From: Anthonomus grandis grandis
Taxonomy: Eukaryota; Arthropoda; Insecta; Coleoptera; Curculionidae
Assembly (NCBI RefSeq): GCF_022605725.1
Contig: NC_065549.1
Span: forward strand, 36,409,690-36,473,689
DNA: 64,000 nt
Direction: 5' to 3'
The position numbers were made by a program, and so were the translations under genes. The number at the start of each line of letters is the position of its first letter. The stretch's first letter is position 1. Below the pieces are notes generated by a model that saw only the letters and a program-made list of their open reading frames with translations, did no database searches and was not told where the DNA came from. Below, in pieces: positions 1 through 12,700 of this stretch.

Positions 1-463
1 CTATTTCTCATAGATTTTCTATGAAGTTTAGGTATGGTCTGATAGATATGTACCTTTTTCCAATTGTGGGTGGTCCAGTTTTGATGAAACCTAGCACATA
101 ACATTCTTGCGTCCCTATTTTTCTTAGATAAGAAGGGTTTTTTGGCTAGTTTTCTCGGTGGCAATCTGAGATCTATTAATCGACGTTGAATAATCCTGCA
201 AGACACGTTTACGCCACCAACTCCGGCTAAACTTTGAGTCGAAGACATTTCTGGATCGTTTATATTAAGTCGTTTAATGCGTCTGTCCAAGTTTTTCGTG
301 GTTGACCACCACGCTTAAAGGTCGTAAATTTTTAATAGTTTTTGGTGCAACGTCTTTTCGAACTCAAAACGTAGTTGATATCCATACTTGCATTTTTCCC
401 AGATAAATAGGCATCAATACTTTTTTGTTTTAGGTCCAGCGAATAATGTACACCACGTGGCAT
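1..463 (-). pseudogene. Tc1-like transposase, N-terminal remnant
   Basis: Read on the minus strand from an ATG at 463, the translation starts MPRGVHYSLDLKQK and later gives AKKPFLSKKNRDARML and NWTTHNWKK. This is the paired helix-turn-helix DNA-binding region of a Tc1-family transposase plus the run-up to the first catalytic Asp. It parallels the better-preserved copy at 17576, which begins MPRGKHYSIYLKEK. Several stops and frame changes interrupt it, and the catalytic core would lie left of the window. It sits in the Rpt1 intron upstream of the first visible exon. Confidence 0.75.
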
Positions 464-613
464 ATTTTAAATAAAAATCTCACATCTGCACAGTTTCTCA
501 TACAATGCTGAAACCAGTTTGTTTTTAAGTTACTCTAATTTTTGATCATGAATATAAGGGATTTATTAAATAATTTCTATATCAAAAACATTATTAAGTA
601 AAAACCTTTTTAG

Positions 614-760
614 GGACAAGGGCAATATACAAAGAGTATTAAAAATGTTGAAGAAGATATCCAAGCCATTATTAAGAGGGTCAATGAGCTTACTGGTATT
701 AAAGAATCTGATACTGGACTCGCTCCTCCTGCCTTATGGGACTTAGCTGCAGATAAACAA
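614..760 (+). CDS. Rpt1: Rpt1 exon (first visible): N-terminal coiled coil
   Basis: The acceptor is TTTTTAG and the donor is GTAAGT at 761. The exon has 49 codons, begins GQGQYTKSIK and ends DLAADKQ. It starts and ends in phase 0. It carries the coiled-coil segment that pairs Rpt1 with Rpt2 in the base, followed by the conserved ELTGIKESDTGLAPP stretch. Confidence 0.96.
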
Positions 761-3700
761 GTAAGTAAATAATCAAAATGCTTAAATAAAATATATTTTT
801 TTATGTTCATAGGTTGAATATTCATATATCTTTCAAAATTTTAGGTTATATGGACCTTCTTAGATTTGTTTTAAACTTGTTTGATAATATTTAGCCTTTA
901 AATTCTAAATATGACTTTATATTAATTCATAAGTAATGTGCAATATCTTAACTGTTATAGTATAAGATATAGTTTTTTTGGTTAAAAACCTAGAAATTTG
1001 TATATATGATTTCTCTCCAAAATGAGGAGCAAAAGTGTGTTTATACTGTAACCTATATACCATAATAATATAATTATTGTTCTTTGTAAAATAATGTATA
1101 AACAATAAATTAATATCTTAGTAATAAACTAAATAAACTAAGATTTTAGTTTAAAAGAATACAAAAAAGAATGAATGCAACAAATGGAATTATGCACCAC
1201 TGAATTAGCCACTTTAAAGATGTTTGATTGCCTAATATTTATTTAATGGCATGCGTTTTACCATTTTATTGTCAATTTTATGCCTAAACAATTGTACTAT
1301 ATTAATATATTCTAGAATCTACAAAATGAACAGCCCCTGCAAGTAGCCAGATGCACAAAAATTATTAATGCTGATACTGATGATCCTAAATACATCATTA
1401 ACGTAAAACAGTTTGCCAAGTTTGTTGTGGATTTGGCCGATTCTGTGGCACCAACTGATATTGAAGAAGGCATGAGGGTTGGGTAAGTGTGATTGAACAC
1501 CAATAATTTTACTTAACCAAAAGCTGAAATGCATTTAATTTACTGAATAATCAATAAATCTAAACATCAGATCTCCATTTGAAACTAAGAAATACCAAGT
1601 AAAACTAGAGCCTTAGTTTTTATAAATATATATGTAATATAAGTATAATATACATATACTGCTAAAACTCTCCTGTATGCATTTGTTAGATCCAGGCTGG
1701 ACTACAGCATCCTTACTTGGTCTCCTATTTAAAACCAGCACATTCATCTATTGGAATCAGTCCAACGGCGATTCCTTAAATGTTTGGCATTTAAGTATGA
1801 TGGAGTCTATACTCCAAGGTTTTTTGACCATAACCTGCTGCTCTCTAGATATACTGATTGGTGACTTGCGAAGAGAAGAGAAACGCATTTAGTGATATCC
1901 TTGTTTCATTTACTTAACCATAAAATTAACTGCCCATCCCTTTTGCAAAGGATTTGCTTTCAGATACTACGCCCAGGATCTAGACAGGGTCCAGCTTTTA
2001 ACTTGGACACAGCCAGGTCCAACATTCTGTACTAGAGTACTATTCACTATTTGTGTCAAAACTTTAACATTATTCAAAAAAGTAGTCCATTTTTCTCAAA
2101 GAGACTTCTTAATAATAAAAATTCAGAGATTGGAGGGACACAAAGTCAATGTCTATCTGGCGATGATAAATAAAGATTACACTCCTAGCTTTTTTAACAA
2201 AGTTAACCGCTGTCTGGACCTTTGCCTCATAACTTTAGAGTACTTCAAGTCCAATAAAGCCAGCTTATACCCTATGAACCCTAGAACTCCCTCACTGTAC
2301 GGCTTACCAAAAATACATAAAGAAGGTATTCCTATGAGGCCAGTGGTTTCTTTCGTCAGTTCGCCCTGCTATAGACTGTCTTCTTGGCTTAACACTACTC
2401 TCAGGACAATAACAGGATTTCAAAATGAATATTTGATCAAAAATTCAATAGAATTTGCAAATTTTGTAAAAAATATTAATATACCCGATAATGCTATTTT
2501 AATTTCCCTGGACGTAAAAAATCTTTTTCCCAGCATACCTGCCTCAGAATGTGAAACGTTAGTTGAAGAATTGCTTAACTCCACCAACCTCCCTAAGTTA
2601 GTTATAGAATAGACAACCTTGTATGTCTCCTATCGCTGGTTTTGGAACAAAACTTTTTTAAATTTAATGGAAAATTTTTGTGAGCAGGCTATGGGCTCAT
2701 GCCTTTCACCTCTCTTAAGCGAAGTATTTATGAGCCATTTAGAAAATCAAATTATGGTTAGTAAGTTTTTTTTAAATTTATAATTACATACAAAAGGTAT
2801 GTCGATGACATTTTTCTAGTCTGGAGAGGAAATGACAATGATTTAGCGGGATTTTTGAATTTCGTAAATTCTCTTCACAGAAACATAATTTTTCCTATGG
2901 AAAAAGAAGTTAATAAGACTTTACCATTTTTGGATTTATTTCTGACTAGGTACAACAATAGAATAACTTTTGAAGTGTACAGAAAACCATCCGCTACGGA
3001 TAATATTATCCAACTTCCCTCTATCAAGTTTCAAAAAACTATATTTTAAGTTTTTTAATAAGTACAAACTTTCGTACCACATTGTGCATCAGGAGGAAAG
3101 GGAACGTAATAATAAAAATTTTAGATGTTTAACTTACTTTGGAGGTATTTCCCAGGGGGTGGCGAAATTCTTTAAATCTTTTAACATCTCAATCGCTTTT
3201 AAAACTTTTAATTCCGTAAAAAGAAATCTGGTTAAACCATTGGATAAGCCAGATCCGCTTTCGAAATCAGGAGTTTATAGTTTGCATTGTGCCGATTGCC
3301 CTACGATTTATGTGGGACAGTCCGGGAGGAAAATTTCAACAAGGATACAAGAACATCTTGGTCTGATGAACAAGTTTAAAGACACCGATACTGTCGAGAC
3401 CAAATTAGCGTTTGCCAATCATTTATTGTCAACAGGTCATAATTTTTCCTACCCCAATAATGTGGCAGTGGTTGACTGCCAGAAGGACAAAAAGCTGGAT
3501 CTTCTAGAGAAGCAAGAGATCACAAGAGCGAAGAAGAGTCCAGTTTTGACTTGCATTAACGACGTGTTCAATTTTCAGCCGTGACTCATTTTTAATAACA
3601 TCTTGTAGTCCCCTCCTTTCTTTTTAAGCTATCGCATGAACGGTGTGGCCTAGCGGTCAACGCAGCAAACGGTAACAGTCTTGCCGTAAGGTTGTTAGTT

Positions 3701-6700
3701 CAAATCTCGATAGTTCCTTTTTACTTTTTTATTATTTTATTCTCTTTTATATATTTGTGACGTCAGTTTTTTAAACTTATATTTTACCGTTCAGTGTGTG
3801 TGAATATTTGACACAGTCGGGCGTGTTTTTAACCTCTTGAGGTATACTTTTTCGTTTTACTGTAAGGTCTTTTTGTAATTTTATTAATTTTTTATTTTTA
3901 TTTTATTTTTTATTTTATTTATTTTACGGGATCAACCCCATTACAACAGTAAATTAAATACAAAATCAATTGAACCTAACCATACTTAACAGTAAAATAC
4001 TAACTATTAAGCAGTAATAAAGCCTACTTATAAATGTAAAATACCGAAAATAGTTTTATAACTTAAATCAATATAACAGAATTCTAAAAATACTAAAAAC
4101 ATACCCTACTAAAGTATAATATTCAGTATTGCACTAAAAAAAAAAAAATTAAACAATTTCTCTTATTTGACTCTTAAATCTAGATAAGGAAATGCCCAAA
4201 ATTTCAACCTACCTAGTATTGACAATTCTTAGAGTTCTTTCAATAGGAGCATGTAATGCATAATTGGCGCTATGAAATGGTAATGAAAAGACATGATACT
4301 GCCTTAAATTCCTAGATGGAATATTAAATTGTATTGTCATCAGAAGTTCTGGACAAATTATCTGACCATTCAATAATTTAAACAAAAAAATTAAATCTGC
4401 ATATATCTGTCTTTGTCTCAATGTCTTCATATCAAGCATTTCTAAAACAATATCGTAAACATGATCATCCGGAATTCTTATTCGAAGTTTATAGAGACAA
4501 AACCTAATAAATTTGTTCTGAACTCTTTCCAAGGACAAGCAATTATTCATGTAAAAGGGCGACCATATCACTGAGCCATATTCCAGCAATGAAACAACCA
4601 ATGACATGTATAACCTCTTACAGGTCTCTATAGAAAATTCTTTACAGTTCCTTAGTACAAAACCCAGATTCTTAGAGGATTTGAGAACAATATTGTTTAT
4701 GTGTGCATTAAAGTTTAAAAGAACATCAAACGAGATACCAAGATCTTTAACTATGCTGCAATATTGAAGTGTACTTCCTTGAATGTTATATGAAGTGACA
4801 ACCTTTTTAGTTCGCTTGAGAAAACTTATATAATTGCAATTGCTTACATTCAAAAACAAATTGTTGTTAACACACCACTCATTCAATCTATCCAAATCAC
4901 TTTGCAACAAAATCTGATCAAGTATTGATAAAATCTTTCTAAAAAACTTCAAATCATCAGCAAATAAAAGGAAGTCACTGTTCTCAAAACAGGCACCAAT
5001 ATCATTCACAAAAATATTAAAGAGCAAAGGTGAACAGTGCCCACCTTGTGGAACACCTGAAGTGACATTAATATAGCTTGATCTTGCATTACCTATTCGT
5101 GCCTGCTGGGTCCTCCCTGACAGGGAATTTACAAACCAATTCACCATAAGATTAGAAAATCCAAAAATATCCAATTTTTTTGCCAAAGTACTATGGTCAA
5201 CTCTGTCGAACGCCTTGGAGAAGTCGGTGTAGATTACATCCATCTGACATCCCCTCTCCAAGGCATTCAACAGATTCTGCTGAAACACTAACAAATTAGT
5301 CACAGTAGACTTTCCAGAAATAAATCCATGTTGTTCGCTAAGTAACAACTCTTTACAATAAAAATATAATTGATCATAGATAAGACTGTCCAGGAGCTTC
5401 GGAATGGCTGATTGTATACAAACACTTCTGTAATTCTCGATTTTGCTATTGTCGCCAGATTTAAAAATTGGCATTACAAAACTATGTTTCCACAAGGTTG
5501 GAAAAATTGCAGAATCTAAAGATCTTTTAAAAATTATAAAAAGAGGGTATGAAATAGTACATACACACTTTATTAGAAAATAATTCGGAATTCCATCGGG
5601 TCCTGAACTAACTTTGGGTGGCAACTTGGTAATTTTATCAAAAATCAACCCAACGGAAAGGGTGGGATTAGGAATGGTCATATTTAACTTTGCTTGCTGA
5701 TTGATAAAAGCACCATTATTGTTTATATTATTAATAGGATTATAGACTGTTGAAAAAAACTGGGCAAAACCCTCAGCTGTCTGTTCACAGCCAACAAACT
5801 CATTATCATTATAATACATTAAATTAGGAAGTTTATTAATTGATCTTTTATTGTTTATGTAATACCAAAAACTTTTAGGGTTAGTGTAGAGTAGTTGGTC
5901 TAAGTTTGAAATATAATTATCATAACAAATATCAGTCAAAGTTTTACATCTAGCCCTAATGTTTGAAAAAGTAATATAATCTGCCACATTATGACTGACC
6001 CTGTAGCATTTGTGTGCAATTTTCTTTTGCCTAACTAAATATCTTAATTCAGCTGAAAACCAACTAGGAAACTTTGAAGTTTTGTATCTCTTTAGGGAAA
6101 CAAAAAGTGCTATAGCCATATCCAGTATATGATAAAAATGTGAGACTGCTATATTAATGTCTGCTGAGCTTAAAACCAAGTCCCAATTAATTCCACATAA
6201 GTAATTATTAATACCAATATAATCACCCATTTTAAAATCATAATAAAACACTACATAGTTTAAATTCGACTGAGTTTCACAACTAAAATCAATTTCAAAA
6301 TTATACCCTTTGTGATTTAATGACCCCTCAAAAAGACAATCAACTGCTTCCATTGCAGCAAGAGTTTGCTTGCTTGAAAAAATTAGATCTAAATAAACAA
6401 GCCTATCATTTGGAATTGTAATATTCTGATAAAAACTCAAACAAGCATAATGCTGGTCTAAAACTAGACCCGCCGAGTTTAAAGGACAAGTCACCACCAC
6501 ACCATTGTTGTCATTCCCCCAACTTGAATCAGGTACATTAAAATCACCAAAAATATAAAAATCACAGCTTGAATATTCTTGCCTGAGAATGTCAACAGTA
6601 TGGCAGTGACTTTCATATAAGTTAATTGCAGAATTTGGGGGAATATAAACTCCCCCAATTATAAAGCTAATACTACCAATTCTACATAATATATATAATT

Positions 6701-9700
6701 GTTCGACTGAATCATACACCAACGTAAGCTTCCTTGAATCAATAACATCCCTGATATATATCAAAATTCCTCCTCCGCGACTTTTGCTGCTAGAAGAAGG
6801 TGAACGATCACATCTGAACAGACTAAATGACTCTACAGACAGTTCAGCATCGGAGTAGTCATCAGAGAGCCAACTCTCAACAAATATCAAAATATCATAG
6901 TGCGAGCATAAAACAACTTTAATTAATTCATTAATTTTAGTTCTTAGGCCACCAACATTATAGCAAAATACTTGCAATGGGGCTAATTTACGTTTTTTCT
7001 ATTATTTCTAACATTGTTTGAGGTAGAATTTACTATGTATGGCACATTATTTCTATATTTAATTATTAAATTCTCTTCTCCTTCTTCTTTTCTTCTGTTT
7101 AGCTCTGCAACCACCTTCCTGATGCATTCTCTTTGCATCACTGTTAAGTCATTCTTTAATTTGTATGCATGTAAATTTGACTTCTTATTTCCCATTATTA
7201 GGGATATCCCTTGCAATCTTACAGTCAGAGAATACCACTTTAAGTGGTCTCGACTTGTTTCCTCTTTTCTCACCCAATCTAATCACCTTGAGAACTTTCT
7301 CGACTGCTGGTTCTTTATTAATTACCCCCAGCAGTTCAGTTATTTTCTGCTGGTCCTCCTGTATCCTATCTTGAATTCTATCGGAGCTTGATTCTGGCAA
7401 GTTATAGATAATAATATTGTTAGCCCGAACAGTTCTATCATTGACTTCAGTTAAAAAGGTATCCATGTTAGAGTTATCTAAAGATGGATTTGACTGTTGG
7501 CTAGTTATCGATGTTTTCATTGCAGTAATTTCGGATTTTAAATCCTCAAAAGAGCTCTTGAATGCAGATTTTATGCTTTTGATATCATCACATATGGCCT
7601 TCATACCCTCCATAAAGCCTTTTAAGTCCTGCACTTGTTGCTCCAACGATGCCACTCTTGCCTCTACCTCGAACAGGCTTTTGAGTTTGGGAGCACAGTC
7701 TCTGCAAATGTATGGGATAAATCGACTAACAGCTGCAATAGCGCGAACTTCGCTAGATCCAATATTGGCACATTTCTTGCATTTTACTACTTTGCACCAG
7801 TCGCAGGGAAATCCAAAGACCTCCCCAGGGGTTTTTGGTGGATCTTTGAAAGTGCAAATCTGATCACAATTAGAGCACCTCCCAGACATTTTTAGATAAA
7901 TCGGCCGCAAGAATAAACCATAAAACCTTCGGCACGTTTTTTATAGTTTAGGTCATATTTACCAGAAAAATGTCCACAAACTCATACAACTAGCACTAAG
8001 GAGACAAACTATGTACTCCATACACGCAAAACTAGTTAATATTCTGGCTAATTACTCAAAAAAATCGAATTTTAATTGGACTAAAAATAAAAACAAACTT
8101 TGAGGTTAGGTCCTCCCCTCCTCTCCTCTATTTAGTTTTGTTTACATTATTTTTTAGGTCTGATGATGCTCTTAGAACTCTAACAAATAAAAGAATTTTT
8201 TGAGACCAAGACTTTGTGTTGTTCTCCTTTGATTTATAATCTGAGACCGACTTTATGTCCCTCCAATCTCTGAACTTTAACACTATTGCTGATTCTTGCG
8301 ATATTCACCATGACAATCTGGAACTTATTTTGAGTCACCTGGGGATGTTCGGTGGGGGAGGCTAGGTTATTTAGTTCTTAGTTTGAATACATTTATTTAC
8401 TAATTTTTTTCATGTTTTTCTACTTTTTTTTTGCTCTTTTGATTATGGTTAATTCTTGATTCTTATCCTAAATTAGTGTTGATTTTTTATTATTTTCTCA
8501 AACTCACTATTTTTTTTATACAGCAATTCTTTTATAGTTTAGTTGCACGGATCTAATACAGTTCATGCCTTTGTACTTGTACATTTATATATTTAATTGA
8601 TTTTCCTGTGACTGGGTATTTGTAACCTGTTGGAAAATAAAGTTTATTATTATTATTATAAGTGCGAAATTTTTGTTTGTTTTGAGATTACTTTAATCAA
8701 TTTCCTTATACATATCTTTTTTTTAGAGTTGATCGTAACAAATATCAGATTCACATCCCTTTACCGCCAAAAATTGATCCTACGGTGACTATGATGCAGG
8801 TAAATATTTGTTTTTCCGGCCACAAGACTCTAAATCTCTTATTTCTTATGGTGATTTATTCTATTAGGTTGAAGAAAAACCAGATGTGACTTACAGTGAT
8901 GTAGGAGGTTGTAAGGAACAAATTGAAAAACTCAGAGAAGTAGTAGAAACGCCACTTTTACATGTAAGTTTCTTTCTTATATCATTCATTAAGTGATACA
9001 TATAAATTTTTTAACTGTAATCACGTCAGTGCACACAGACCGCGTTTTACTCGGGTAAACTTTTACAATTTAAATGCATTTAATTTAATGAAATAATGCT
9101 GTTTGTCATAAACTAAAAAACCCGTAATTGAAGGTAGCTTGTAGGGTACCATTGAAAAGCATTTTTAAGAGCTTTCAGATAAGGTATCTCAAGCTGGGTT
9201 GTTATTTAAGATTATGCTGAGATGGCCTGGGGGTTACCCTGGTTAAATTATGATACTCGTAATTTAATCAAATTTGCTTTAGGTTTTAATTTGTTAATTT
9301 CATTTTAGCCAGAAAAATTTGTTAAGTTGGGCATTGAACCTCCAAAGGGTGTTTTACTGTTTGGCCCCCCTGGAACTGGAAAAACACTTTGTGCCAGAGC
9401 TGTCGCTAATAGAACTGATGCTTGTTTTATTAGGGTTATTGGTTCTGAACTAGTGCAGAAATATGTCGGAGAGGGTAAGTTAAAAGTGTATTCCATAACT
9501 AGGTTCAAAAATTTATGACATCTAATGAGTATTAATTTTTATCGACTCGAGATATTAACGTTGTTTCTCATTAACACATCACACATCGTTAACACATGTA
9601 TATAATTTCTTTGGATGGTTTGAATTTTTGAATGATAAGTATTCATACATTGAAATCTGGTAATACCAATCTGCTACTTTTGATAAGCTTTAAGGGAAAA

Positions 9701-12700
9701 AAAATGGTAACGTTTTGCTTTTCGCAAGCTGAGTTCTATTCGATTGTAGATCTGAAAGATTGTGGTCCATCTTTTCAAGTTAAATTATTTCAGCTTTTTT
9801 AACTTTATCATTATTAACCTTTTATAACGGATTTATGTTTATTTCTTTTAGATAGGTTAGACATATTTTTATGATTAAATGATTATAAAAAAATTATTAA
9901 TAAATTATGCTTTTTGATAAAATTTAGATTCAGTTTTGTGGAAGTTCTAACGACGTTTTAAAGAAAATATTTTATTTCATATTTTATCTTTACATTACAT
10001 GAAGTTCTTTAAAAAAAAAAATTGTTGTCCTTTGATGCAAAGACCAAAGTTAAATCTGAAAAAAAACACATTCTCTCATTCATTATTTAATATTTAGAAG
10101 CAGTATTTTGAGTATTTTCTACCTTACAAACATCCATCTGGTCCAATGGGTTTCTACTTTCTCAGTACATAGAGTGCATCTCCTCGAGTTGCCGTGTAGT
10201 GGAGGGTGACGGCACGAGTTGAATCTGATATCAAGAGAAATGGTAATCTTGAAACATGGCAGGGAGGTTGGTCGACCTTTCTTATAATAAAGTTATTTTA
10301 AGGTAATTGATAAGCTCCAAAGCCACTGAAAAACTACTTCTAAAATAGTTATGAGACAACACTGCTGAACCTTGTGCTCTAATTTTATTGATGAGATATC
10401 CATTGACAATCGCTACATCTAATAGATAGCAAAATATCCTATGCCGCCACTTTTTTGATTTTCTCTGTATTTCATTAATAGATTTGAGTGTCGACTTTTT
10501 GACAACGTAACTTCTTGACAACCCATATGTCTATTATAGTTGAATACTACAAAGAGACAAACAAATTCTTGTACGGAACCGTGTATTTGCCTTATGTTAA
10601 TAATTAACAGAAGGCAAATAATATTAAATTTACAACAATTATTGTTGTACCCTTAGTCTGATCGGAACGATTACTCAAGAAATTCGCAACTTTTCTATAT
10701 TTCCATTTCAAATACCAGGTGTCTCAAAAGTTTTATAAATCAAAAATCGATAAAAAATTAAAGATCCGTTTATCGAAAAAATGTTTTAATCATTAAAATA
10801 TACTCTTTGGGAATTAATTTTTTTTAAAAATGTTTTCCTTCGAGTTCACGACACTTAATGTATGATGTTCAATTGGCAGGTAGATTACTTGATGGCTCCC
10901 ATTTTGTGGCAAATATTTTGTTTCAACTGCGTCGGGGAAGTGTGTTCATTAATGTAGCCTTTAGATTTGAGGAAATCTCGCAGGAAAAAGTCCATAGGAT
11001 TCAAAGCAGGACTGCGTGGAGGCCAATTTATGTACTTTCTTTTCGAGAATAATTTGCTTGAGAAAATTTCACGAACTTATGGCAAAACGCATTGGAGGTG
11101 TGTGACGTTGATTCATCCTGCTGGAACCATGTTCTTTGATTATAGCCAGGAAAATTCGGCAGGTCAGGCTACAAAAACTCCTCTAGTATTTTCTGAATTC
11201 ACTGAGTACGTCTATTTTTACCTTCAAAAAAGTATGAACCAATATTTCCTCGCGATGACATCGTAGACCATACGGACACTTAGTGAATGAAGGGGTTTCT
11301 GATGCATACATTTGGGATTGGGTGCACTCCAATACCGACAGTTCTGCTTGTTTACTTGCCCTTTAAGATGGAAATAAGATTCAACCGATAATAAGATCTT
11401 GGTAAACGTTCGTAAGGGCTCAATTGCTTGGTTTACTATTTTTTCTGATCAACTATTAGAATTTCATATGCAAGACAAATTTTCTTCAAATGCTCTTTGC
11501 TCGAAAACGGTAAGTTCATGCGACTTTTCGAAGGAGTACCTTTTTTTAGAGAAAATTGTTGCTTTCTACGAATTAGGACAATTTTCAAATCTTTCCGTGT
11601 CAAATTTTTAAATAAGGAAAAAGTAGTAGCAAAAATAGGCATGTGTGCCTCTCTAAAGTCTACGCCACTGACAATTTCAAAATTTTTATTTACGAGGATT
11701 ATGCCTAATGCAATTCTTTTGCTAAATTTCATGATTTTTTGACATTTGACGTTCAAGAATTATGAGCCAAAAATCACTTTACCAGCGCCACCTTTAAATG
11801 GTCGTCTCTTGCTTAGGAAATGGTTTGCGCTCTTACTTTTGTAATATCTTGTATAGACAAACTACTTTTATTCAACATTTTAACAAAAGTTATTTATTTT
11901 CAATCCCATCTAATCGATTAATATCTTGTCTCTTATATTTATATACATTACTAATTAAAATAAATTTTCAATTTTGGTATCAATTTTAATATAATAGTCG
12001 AAGGAATACATATTTTTGTGCCTTTTAAATAAAGGATTATGAACATTTTGTCCAATATTTTATAAAATACGTAAACAAAACAAATTATTGACTTTGTGTT
12101 TAATTCCTAATGTTTGGTGGCATAGCCATTGTTTTGACACCATTTTCTTTCGAACTTTGTAAAGTTTATTAATATGATGCGCATGCAAAAAGAAACAATA
12201 TACAGGTTGTTGTTCAGACCTTAAGAATGTTAATCGTTATGTGATTTTAAGAAGAAAAATGCAAATAAATGTATGTCGTAAACTTCTTAACTTTTGAGCT
12301 GCAGTGTGTTAAAGTATTGTGGTGGCCCATTTCAATAGCTATTATAAACTATTTTTATTTTTGTTTATGTATTGTTCGTTTAATTTAATGTTAAAATAAT
12401 GTATGTACATTGTATGTTTATAAAATAAATAAAGTTAATTTTTTTTACTAATATATTAACCATCCATACAGATGTTTTTATTTTTTTTCCGCGATACTAC
12501 GCAATTTTGATTTTATGGAAAGACAGTGGTGTATATAATAAAACAGTGGTGTATATATTTTTCGAAAATATTTAGTCAATGTTCCTGTATGGACGCCACT
12601 GGTTAAACTTTAAAAAAAATTCCTATATTAAAAAATGGCTGTTACTCAGAAAGTGTCTGCTAAATTTCATAAACATATCTAAGGAGTTATTAAAGTTATG

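Larger units (their letters stand above)
3870..8105 (-). mobile_element. CR1-like non-LTR retrotransposon, near full length
   Basis: It is a minus-strand LINE with a 5' UTR (about 7890-8105), ORF1 (PHD-like finger, coiled coil, RRM-like region), ORF2 (endonuclease plus reverse transcriptase) and a 3' end of TAAAATAAATAAAAT-type repeats near 3870-3920. It is inserted in the 3' part of the Penelope-like element and is therefore the youngest layer in this intron. Exact ends and target duplication were not resolved. ORF1 architecture favours the CR1/L2 group; a Jockey relative is the alternative. Confidence 0.8.
2075..8272 (+). mobile_element. Penelope-like retroelement, interrupted by a CR1-like LINE
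   Basis: The element runs from 2075 to about 3865 and from about 8110 to 8272; the middle is a younger minus-strand LINE. It is bounded by a 15-bp target duplication. Its two ends contain an inverted match: 2124-2147 (CAGAGATTGGAGGGACA...) and the reverse complement of 8249-8272. Terminal repeats in either orientation are known for Penelope-like elements. Its 3' part carries CTGATGATGCTC at 8160, a motif shared with other Penelope tails in this window. The reverse transcriptase is 5'-truncated. Confidence 0.75.

Noticed and set aside
1677..1892. Frame MHLLDPGWTTASLLG as a novel protein
   Set aside because: Adjacent frames give LINE RT motifs; this frame is a shifted reading of that relic.
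7014..7895. Plus-strand frames opposite LINE ORF1
   Set aside because: Antisense shadows of the PHD/coiled-coil ORF1.
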